NCBI RefSeq assembly: GCF_963518785.1
Contig: NZ_CAUQKJ010000003.1
Location: forward strand, 186,001-250,000
Direction of reading: 5' to 3'
DNA length: 64,000 nucleotides
From: an uncultured Campylobacter sp.
GTDB taxonomy: Bacteria; Campylobacterota; Campylobacteria; Campylobacterales; Campylobacteraceae
This document shows positions 58,134 through 64,000 of this stretch, one piece after another. How positions within the stretch are numbered: the first letter of the stretch is position 1; each line of letters starts with the position of its first letter. A program made the translations under genes and the position numbers. The notes beneath the pieces were generated by a model. It worked only from the letters and a program-made list of their open reading frames with translations, did not search any database and was not told the origin of the DNA.

Positions 58134-58533
58134 CGACGGCAGTTGCCTCGGAAACCCTGGAGCAGGCGGCTGGGCTTACATACTGCAATACGGCGACGCG
58201 ATAAAAAAGGCAAGCGGCGCAGAAGCGATGACGACGAATAATCAAATGGAGCTAACAGCCGCTATAATGGGGCTTAGCGCGCTTAAGCAGCCCTGCCGCG
58301 TCGAGCTTTTTACCGATAGCGAATATGTCGTTAAAGCGGTAAATTCCTGGCTTGCAAAGTGGATCGTTACCGATTTTAAGGGCAAGAAAAACGCGGATCT
58401 GTGGCGCAGATACCTTGCGGCGGCAGCACCTCACGAGATCAAAGCCTCGTGGGTCAAGGGGCATGCGGGTCATCCGCAAAACGAGGAGTGCGACGCTATG
58501 GCTCGCGCGGCGGCGGAAGCGATAAAGGGCTAA
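58111..58533 (+). CDS. rnhA: ribonuclease HI
   Basis: RNase HI degrades RNA in RNA:DNA hybrids. The 140-residue protein has the four catalytic acids in LFSDGSCLGNPGAGGWAYIL, NNQMELTAAIMGL, VELFTDSEYVVKAV and NEECDAMAR. GTG start inside the 3' end of the LapB-like gene. It is of usual length, part of the conserved dnaG-lapB-rnhA-rnc-aroC neighbourhood. Confidence 0.96.
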   Translation: MKSVKLFSDGSCLGNPGAGGWAYILQYGDAIKKASGAEAMTTNNQMELTAAIMGLSALKQPCRVELFTDSEYVVKAVNSWLAKWIVTDFKGKKNADLWRRYLAAAAPHEIKASWVKGHAGHPQNEECDAMARAAAEAIKG

Positions 58534-59123
58534 AATTCTGCGGCGAAGCTTGCGGTTGCGCGGATTAAGCATAGATTTACCCGCGTTTGCTTTGCACGCA
58601 GAGCCGCTTCGGCGTAAATTTTATCGCCCGAAGTCGGTTTATTGTGTTCATTCACGTAATCGGCTTCTTGCATTTGAGGGCAGGTGCGTTTTTGGCGAAG
58701 ATTAAATTTGTGATAATCGAGCTTTAGTATACTCTAGCTTTGATACGCTCTATTCGTTCGCATTTGCTCGTGCAAGTTCGTGCTTATTTGTGCGCGGATT
58801 TGGTCTATGGCGGACGAGCTTCGGCGAAGATTTTGTTAGCAGCGAGCAGGCTTTAGCGCGACTATATTTGCGATGAATCTGCTTTTGGTGTGGATTGTAT
58901 GTGCAGCAAGTGGGCTTCGGCGCGGTTTGCGTTAGAATTAGCGAGCACGTTTAAATTTTATTCGTCGCAGATTGGCGCTAGCACGTTTCATTCGCCGCGT
59001 TGGTGCAAATTCAGTGCTGGCTGCGTTCGCGTTCGTTTCGCTTGTGCAGGTTTTGTTCGCACCGGATGCCGTTTGCGTGCGAGCCGCCGCGGATTTTGTA
59101 AAATTTTATAATAAAGGGTAAAG
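58534..59123. other. 590-bp spacer with imperfect tandem repeats
   Basis: No gene is convincing; a frame at 58890-59111 lacks a ribosome site and reads as low-complexity F/R/C/A. The second half contains diverged repeats built on GCACGTTT..ATTCG(T/C)CGC..TTGG (for example at 58949-58984 and 58981-59010) and many TTCG/GCGTTCG words. TATAAT at 59107-59112 sits only 12 bp before the rnc ATG, so it is an unlikely promoter unless the transcript is nearly leaderless. Confidence 0.4.
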
Positions 59124-60032
59124 ATGCAGAATTTAGAAAAACTACAAGAAAAACTGGGTTATAAATTTAAAAACCCGACCCACCTCAAGATCGCTCTTAC
59201 GCACAAAAGCGCCAAAAACGGACACAACAACGAGAGGTTGGAATTTTTAGGCGATGCGGTGATGGATCTGATCGTGGGCGAGTATCTTTTCAAAAAATTT
59301 AGCAGCGACGAGGGCGATCTGAGCAAGCTGCGCGCCGCACTCGTGAACGAAAGCAGCTTTTCTAAATTTGCAAAATTTTTAGGCATCGGCGAGAACCTGA
59401 ATATGTCGCTGTCTGAGGAGCGCAACGGCGGGCGCGAGAAGCCATCGCTGCTTTCGGACGCGTTTGAGGCGATAATGGGCGCCGTCTATCTTGAGAGCGG
59501 GCTGCAAAACACCGCCCGTATCGCGACTGCAATCTTAGAAATCCTCTATCCGCGCATCAGCTTTAACGAGCTTGTGCGAGACTACAAAACCGCGCTGCAA
59601 GAGCTCACGCAGGCAAAATTCGGCGTCACGCCCGAATATATCCTTTTAGGCTCAAGCGGCCCCGATCACAAAAAAAGCTTCGAAATGGCGGCGCTCGTAG
59701 GCGGCAAACGGCTATCATCCGCCGTGGGAGCGAGCAAAAAGGAGGCCGAGCAAAAATGCGCGCAAATCGCGATCGAGCTTTTACAAAACGGCTCTTCATA
59801 CGGCACTAGCGCGCAAAATAGCGAGCAAACGGCATGCGGCGACGCACAAAGCGGCGCGAACTGCGCTCAGGACGGCAAAAAAGGCTCGCGGGGCGGCGGC
59901 GGACGGACGCAGGGTAGCAAAAAGAGCGAGCATAATAATCGAGGTGGCACGCCGAGCGCTAAAAAAAGCAATGAGCGAAGCGTGCGCGATACGGACAAAC
60001 AAAGCGACGGCGATCAAGGAGACGCGCTATGA
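59124..60032 (+). CDS. rnc: ribonuclease III with extra basic low-complexity tail
   Basis: RNase III cuts double-stranded RNA in rRNA and mRNA processing. The catalytic domain shows NERLEFLGDAVMDLIVGEYLF (signature, with Glu/Asp metal ligands) and SDAFEAIMGAVYLESG; the dsRBD (about 150-220) shows DYKTALQELTQ, GPDHKKSFEMAALVGG and GASKKEAEQKCAQIAIELL. Family members end near residue 225, but here about 80 residues follow (S/N/G/Q, then GGGGRTQGSKKS and KSNERSVRDTDKQ), rich in Gly, Ser, Lys and Arg. The tail may bind RNA non-specifically or be neutral expansion. It overlaps aroC by four bases. Confidence 0.95.
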   Translation: MQNLEKLQEKLGYKFKNPTHLKIALTHKSAKNGHNNERLEFLGDAVMDLIVGEYLFKKFSSDEGDLSKLRAALVNESSFSKFAKFLGIGENLNMSLSEERNGGREKPSLLSDAFEAIMGAVYLESGLQNTARIATAILEILYPRISFNELVRDYKTALQELTQAKFGVTPEYILLGSSGPDHKKSFEMAALVGGKRLSSAVGASKKEAEQKCAQIAIELLQNGSSYGTSAQNSEQTACGDAQSGANCAQDGKKGSRGGGGRTQGSKKSEHNNRGGTPSAKKSNERSVRDTDKQSDGDQGDAL

Positions 60033-61144
60033 ATACCTTCGGCGAGAGATTGCGCCTTAGCACTTTCGGCGAGAGCCACGGCGCGGCGATCGGCGGCATT
60101 TTGGACGGCTTTCCGGCGGGCGTGGAGATTGAGATTTCAAATATCCAAAGCGAGCTTGATCGCCGCAAACCAGGCGGCAAATACGCTACGCCGCGCAAAG
60201 AAGCCGATGAGATCGAAATTTTAAGCGGGATTTTTGACGGGCGCAGCACTGGCGCGCCGATCGGATTTATCATCCGCAACGCAAACCAGCACTCGAAGGA
60301 CTACGAAAATCTCAAGGATATTTTCCGCCCCGCTCACGCCGATTTTACATATTTTGCCAAATACGGACTGCGCGATTACCGAGGCGGCGGACGGGCAAGC
60401 GCGCGCGAAACCGCCGTGCGCGTAGCTGCGGGAACGTTTGCGCAAATTTTGCTAAATCACTTTAAAATTTCCGTAAAAAGCGGAATCTGCGGCGTGGGCG
60501 AAATTTACGCCAAAGATTTAAATTTTGATTTTGCGCAAAACAGTGAAATTTTCGCGCTCGATCCCGCTATGGAGAGCGCGCAAAAGGAGCTAATTCTAAG
60601 CGTCAAAAATGCGGGCGATAGTATCGGCGGCTGCGTGATAACGCGCGTTACGGGCGTGCCTGCTGGGCTCGGCGAGCCGCTGTATGGTAAGCTGGATGCG
60701 ACGCTTGCGGGCGCGATGATGGGCATAAACGGCGTAAAGGCCGTGCAGATCGGCGCGGGAGTGAAGGCAAGCACGCTAAAAGGTAGCGAAAACAACGACT
60801 TTATGCGCGCTAGCAAGGATGCGATCCGCACCAACGGCGGCAAGATCGGCGCAAATTTTGCAAGCAACAATGCAGGCGGAATCTTAGGCGGCATAAGTAG
60901 CGGCGCGCCGATCGAGATTGCGACGCATTTTAAGTCTACTCCGAGCATTTTCATGGCGCAGCATAGCGTGGATGTGAGCGGCGCGGACGCGGTCTGCGAG
61001 CTGCGCGGGCGGCACGATCCGTGTATCGCCGTGCGCGGCAGCGTCGTAGCCACCGCGATGGCGCGGCTGGCGATCGCCGATGCGCTGCTACTAAACGCGA
61101 GCGCGACGCTGGGGAATTTGAAGCGAATTTACGGCGAGGATTAA
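60029..61144 (+). CDS. aroC: chorismate synthase
   Basis: AroC makes chorismate from EPSP using reduced FMN, the last shikimate-pathway step. The 371-residue product has LSTFGESHGAAIGGILDGFPAG, RRKPGGKY, GRSTGAPIGFIIRNANQ, DYRGGGRASARETAVRVAAG, GVKAVQIGAG and NAGGILGGISSGAPI. The ATG overlaps the rnc stop (ATGA), and the usual Campylobacter rnc-aroC order is kept. Confidence 0.97.
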   Translation: MNTFGERLRLSTFGESHGAAIGGILDGFPAGVEIEISNIQSELDRRKPGGKYATPRKEADEIEILSGIFDGRSTGAPIGFIIRNANQHSKDYENLKDIFRPAHADFTYFAKYGLRDYRGGGRASARETAVRVAAGTFAQILLNHFKISVKSGICGVGEIYAKDLNFDFAQNSEIFALDPAMESAQKELILSVKNAGDSIGGCVITRVTGVPAGLGEPLYGKLDATLAGAMMGINGVKAVQIGAGVKASTLKGSENNDFMRASKDAIRTNGGKIGANFASNNAGGILGGISSGAPIEIATHFKSTPSIFMAQHSVDVSGADAVCELRGRHDPCIAVRGSVVATAMARLAIADALLLNASATLGNLKRIYGED

Positions 61145-61156
61145 ATTTAGACGGGC

Positions 61157-61194
61157 GCCCTTAAATTTTGCGAAATTTCATTAAATTTAAGGGC
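61157..61194. terminator. aroC terminator-like hairpin
   Basis: GCCCTTAAATTT (61157-61168) and AAATTTAAGGGC (61183-61194) form a perfect 12-bp stem with a 14-nt loop that itself carries an AAATTT. It lies 13 bp after the aroC stop and is the most likely end of the lapB-to-aroC unit. There is no long U-run. Confidence 0.55.
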
Positions 61195-61270
61195 CGAGCG
61201 ATGAAATCCCCGCGAGCGAGGTGGGCAATTTTAAATTTACGCGGTAGGCCTATCGCGACAAGGAGGGCAA

Positions 61271-62608
61271 ATGAGACTTGAGCGTATCGGCGAGGGCTCG
61301 GCACTGATCGCGCGTATAGAGGCGATCAACGCCGCGGCGTTCCCCGAAATCGAGCGTATCAGCATAAAAAATTTCTTAAAAATGTCGCGCAAAGGACAGC
61401 TTGAAATCGCGGCGATTTTCGAGGATTTTAGCGCCCTGGGCGGCGGCGTGACCGATAAACATCATGCGGCGGCGAGTGAAAATTTATGCGCGCCAAAACA
61501 AGATTTTTGCGCGGCAAAGCGGGATTGCGGCGAAGCTAGCCAAGATCGCGATGCTACGGGTAAAAATTCCGATGCGGATAACCGCGGCGCGGCAGAATTA
61601 TCCTCTTTGAATTCCGAAAATCGCGACGCGGCAGATAAAAAATCTAATGCAACGAGTAAAAAATCCAGCTCAGAAAGTAAAAATCGCGGCGCGGCGAGCG
61701 AAAATTTATGCGCGCTGCAAGATTGCGGCGAAGCGAGCCAAAATTGCGGCTCTGCGGGTAATTGCGCCACGCCGACGCAAAATTTAAGCGGCGAGGAGCT
61801 GGTTGGCTTTTTCGTCTATAGAACCGAGCAAACCTACAAGCGCGCGATTTTGCACCACAAACAGCCGCCGCCTCGCCTCAATGCGGATAAAATTTTAAGA
61901 TCCAAAGCCCATAGCAGCACGGAATTTGAAAGCGCAGGAGATGAAATTTCAAGCGGCAAAGTAAAATTTTCAGAAGCAAAATTTTTTAGCGTTGCAAGCG
62001 GTAAAATCGCAGGTCAAAAAACGCAGCCTCTGGGCGGCGATGAAATTTTAAATGCGGGCGTAGATAGCAAAACTCCAATCGCTGCGGACTGCTCGACTTG
62101 TGGTGCGGACGGCAAAATTTTATCAAGCGCCAGAAGGGATGAAATTTCATCAAGCGCCGCAGATGGCAAAATTTCATCGATTGCCGCAGAAAGCGAAATT
62201 TCTCGCTACGATGAGAGTGAAATTCCAAGCGGTGGGGGGAGCAAGATTTTTTACGTGGCCTACCTCGGCATCGATGCGAAATTTCGCGGGCTGGGGATCG
62301 GCTCAAGGTTGCTCGCGCTCATCTCCGAGCAAAATCCGCGCGCGCAAATCGTCCTTGATGTCGAGCCGCCGCACGAGGACGCGCCCAACCTCGCGCAACG
62401 CCTGCGCCGCATAGAATTCTACGGCAGGCACGGCTTTCGGCGCTGCGGCAAGTTTTTTAACTACGCGGGGCTAAGCTTCGAGATCCTTGCTAAGCCGCCG
62501 CTAAGCGCGCCGCAGCAGGGATTTGACGTAGCGAGCTTCGTGAAATTTATCGGCGCAGACAATAAATTTAGATTTAGAATCACCGACGCGCCGCTATATA
62601 AAAACTAA
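61271..62608 (+). CDS. GNAT-family acetyltransferase interrupted by two long low-complexity inserts
   Basis: The GNAT fold is recognisable in pieces: residues 1-54 (RIEAINAAAFPEIERISIKNFLKMSRKGQLEIAAIFED), 174-194 (GEELVGFFVYRTEQTYKRA), and 325-410 with the acetyl-CoA loop YLGIDAKFRGLGIGSRLLALI, VLDVEPP and IEFYGRHGFRR. Two inserts, about 55-173 and 195-324, are hydrophilic (S, A, D, E, K, N, C). The first contains a duplicated unit (ASENLCA..DCGEASQ at 67-90 and 140-157); the second contains serial D/E-x-I-S-S units encoded around AAATTT. Both fall in loops between core strands, so the fold may survive. AAGGAGGGCAA precedes the ATG. Substrate unknown. Confidence 0.75.
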   Translation: MRLERIGEGSALIARIEAINAAAFPEIERISIKNFLKMSRKGQLEIAAIFEDFSALGGGVTDKHHAAASENLCAPKQDFCAAKRDCGEASQDRDATGKNSDADNRGAAELSSLNSENRDAADKKSNATSKKSSSESKNRGAASENLCALQDCGEASQNCGSAGNCATPTQNLSGEELVGFFVYRTEQTYKRAILHHKQPPPRLNADKILRSKAHSSTEFESAGDEISSGKVKFSEAKFFSVASGKIAGQKTQPLGGDEILNAGVDSKTPIAADCSTCGADGKILSSARRDEISSSAADGKISSIAAESEISRYDESEIPSGGGSKIFYVAYLGIDAKFRGLGIGSRLLALISEQNPRAQIVLDVEPPHEDAPNLAQRLRRIEFYGRHGFRRCGKFFNYAGLSFEILAKPPLSAPQQGFDVASFVKFIGADNKFRFRITDAPLYKN

Positions 62609-63297
62609 TGCAAAAGCCCGAATTCAGCCTCACGGAAGACGATACATTTTATAGAATTTTCTCCGCCTCTATCTTTGCGTTTTTTTGCATTTTTATCTCT
62701 TTAGACATCGGCGGATCGGGGGAGCTGTTTTACACGAACAGCCCGCTACGCTCGCAGCAAGCCAAACCTAGTCTGACGATCGTTTTTATGTTTTTAGCGT
62801 TACTTTATCTGCGAAGCGGTAGCAAAGAGGCGGCGCGCGTGGAATTTGACGAGCTTAAAATATCCTTTCGCAGAGGGCTAGACAAATACGATCTTATGCT
62901 TGGATGCGTTGATCTGATAGAGCCGTCGCTCGGCTTCGTGCGGACGTTTCGCGTGCCGTTTCTAAGCTACGAACGGTTTTTGAAACTGCAAGAAATTTTA
63001 AAATTCTTGCTTCTTTTCGCATACGTCGCGGGCGTGTTTTTGACGATCAAATTCGGCTTTGTCGAAGCTGCGATCTATGCAGCGGCGGGCATTTTTGCGA
63101 TTTTGATCGCTTCAAAGCTCGTCGTCGCGCGAAGGCTAGACGGACGAGCGGGGCTACGACTGCGCGACTGCCTGCTACTGCGCGGGAGGGACGATACGGG
63201 CGCGGCGGTATTTTTTTGCATCCGTCCCAGCCGCGCCGAGCGCGAGGCTTTACGCATATATTTTTTGAAAAATTTCAGCTACGACATTAAGGCGTGA
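62608..63297 (+). CDS. hypothetical membrane protein
   Basis: 229 residues, translationally coupled to the GNAT gene (TAATG). Two N-terminal TM helices (about 17-35 and 57-75) precede a cytoplasmic beta-rich stretch (FDELKISFRRGLDKYDLMLGCVDLIEPSLG), then two more helices (about 130-175) and a soluble tail (LRDCLLLRGRDDTGAAVFFCI). The TM-TM-beta layout resembles PH-like membrane proteins. The next gene, which runs off the window, begins the same way, suggesting a tandem pair of paralogues. No named family. Confidence 0.65.
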   Translation: MQKPEFSLTEDDTFYRIFSASIFAFFCIFISLDIGGSGELFYTNSPLRSQQAKPSLTIVFMFLALLYLRSGSKEAARVEFDELKISFRRGLDKYDLMLGCVDLIEPSLGFVRTFRVPFLSYERFLKLQEILKFLLLFAYVAGVFLTIKFGFVEAAIYAAAGIFAILIASKLVVARRLDGRAGLRLRDCLLLRGRDDTGAAVFFCIRPSRAEREALRIYFLKNFSYDIKA

Positions 63298-63685
63298 AAT
63301 TTTTCGGTTTTCAGCGTAAAATTTAGACCCGCGGGGTAATCTGGCTACGGCTAAACGTAAACGAAGCACAAAGGCGGATGCTGCGCGAGTATTTCGCGGC
63401 GAGATTGGGGTTAGATTTCGAGCGAAATTCCGTCCGCGGTAGTCGTAGATGAGATCACTCGGCACCCGAAGTAATCCTCGAAGTAGTCGCAGACAAGCTC
63501 GCTCTGTGTCTGAAAAGCCCCATAATTAGTCGCAAAGATTCACATTGTCCGTCCACTTAACGAGGATGATCGCCGCTCGTCGCAACTCGCCTCGCCGCAA
63601 GCGCCTCCGCAAATACCCCGCATCTTTAAACGCGTCGAAAGCTAGACGACGATAAAATACGAAAATCATACCGAAAAGGAATTTT
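63298..63685. other. 388-bp spacer with a possible minus-strand gene fragment
   Basis: No intact gene. On the minus strand, 63539 down to 63411 reads IFATNYGAFQTQSE then CDYFEDYFGCRVIS and ends at a TAA (63411-63413). It is free of internal stops and coding-like, but an upstream TGA (63540-63542) separates it from any start. It may be the 3' remnant of a decayed gene. ATTTTATGAGG-type sequence and a AAAAGGA ribosome site for the next gene end the spacer. Confidence 0.35.
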
Positions 63686-64000
63686 ATGAGGGATTACGAC
63701 AAAGAGCCGATCAAAATCATAGACAGAGCGGTTTACTTTCAAAACAATATCGTTCTTTTTCTTTCACTCGGTTGCCTATATAAAATATTCAATCTAGAAG
63801 TTACTCCGTTAAACTTGAAATTTTACACGCATTTTAGTGCCGATTTAGTTATGTTTATCGTAGTAGTCTTTTTATTGTTACCGGCTACATTACTTTGGCC
63901 CATTAAAAGAAAGGGCAGCCCCGCGTATTTTTTATTGGAAAATAATAAAATCAGCTATATAAATGCTTTCGACGATAAGCCCGGATCACTAAATCAGGCG
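63686..64000 (+). CDS. membrane protein, 3' end cut by window
   Basis: An ATG behind AAAAGGAA opens a frame that runs to the window edge (105 codons seen). It has a short charged start (MRDYDKEPIKIIDRAV), two TM helices (about 22-35 and 55-70), then RKGSPAYFLLENNKISYINAF as a beta-rich start of a cytoplasmic part. The layout parallels the preceding 229-residue membrane protein. The DNA is noticeably more AT-rich than its neighbours. Function unknown. Confidence 0.7.
   Translation, partial: MRDYDKEPIKIIDRAVYFQNNIVLFLSLGCLYKIFNLEVTPLNLKFYTHFSADLVMFIVVVFLLLPATLLWPIKRKGSPAYFLLENNKISYINAFDDKPGSLNQA

Noticed and set aside
58890..59111. 73-codon open frame before rnc
   Set aside because: Lies over diverged tandem repeats, no ribosome site and no recognisable protein pattern.

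Overview
The window is about 64 kb of a Campylobacter-type chromosome (Campylobacterota). Evidence for this is the gene order recA-eno-small TM/coiled-coil gene-AMIN-like glycoprotein gene, dnaG-lapB-like-rnhA-rnc-aroC beside a PP-loop gene, and purD-RDD-lptD-phosphoribosyltransferase-pnp, together with futalosine-pathway mqnD, a SapC-family protein, C4-dicarboxylate/fumarate-type metabolism and an N-glycosylation substrate. GC content is high for the genus (I estimate mid-40s percent by eye). Spacers are unusually long and saturated with AAATTT/AAAATTT words. This fits an oral species of the C. gracilis/showae/rectus/curvus kind; I lean to C. gracilis but cannot prove it.

Layout. 1-5600: remnant of a phospholipid-like cluster resembling E. 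coli ynbB-ynbC-ynbD (CdsA-like, hydrolase-methyltransferase fusion, PAP2-dual-specificity phosphatase) with a frameshifted DUF1287 gene and a small membrane protein that also looks frameshifted. 5900-8200: murB and mqnD on the minus strand. 8494-13442: recA, eno, FtsB-like gene, CgpA-like glycoprotein, nitroreductase. 13625-16196: argH and hemD. 16225-24066: a structured RNA with a perfect -10 box (probable 6S RNA), then a tightly overlapping purD-RDD-lptD-PRTase-pnp-Usp operon. 24471-30800: an AT-rich orphan gene, a Kef-type antiporter, a degenerate YfcE-like phosphoesterase, topA and dcd. 30924-34188: periplasmic asparaginase, accB-accC. 35990-41870: a five-gene operon for amino-acid/peptide breakdown (M20 amidohydrolase, abgA-like, pepE, dcuC, pepT). 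41900-43040: decaying genes. 43423-51837: SapC-like, cysQ-like, a type IV pilin-like protein, a DsbI-like protein that has lost its CXXC, TRAP dctQM without dctP, pycB, pckA. 51812-61144: CAP lipoprotein, PP-loop enzyme, dnaG, lapB-like, rnhA, rnc, aroC. 61271-64000: GNAT enzyme with huge inserts and two small membrane proteins, the last cut by the window edge.

Functionally, peptides, asparagine and aspartyl dipeptides would be turned into aspartate and then C4-dicarboxylates exchanged by DcuC, while PycB and PckA manage the oxaloacetate/pyruvate/PEP node. These links are inference.

The most striking feature is that at least eight proteins here (YnbC-like, YnbD-like, FtsB-like, CgpA-like, YfcE-like, DnaG, RNase III, GNAT) carry long N/S/A/G/E/K-rich low-complexity inserts or tails. 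In several of them the DNA has the same AAATTT-rich texture as the spacers, as if spacer-like DNA had expanded inside genes at loop positions. No rRNA, tRNA, CRISPR array, prophage or complete insertion sequence was found.
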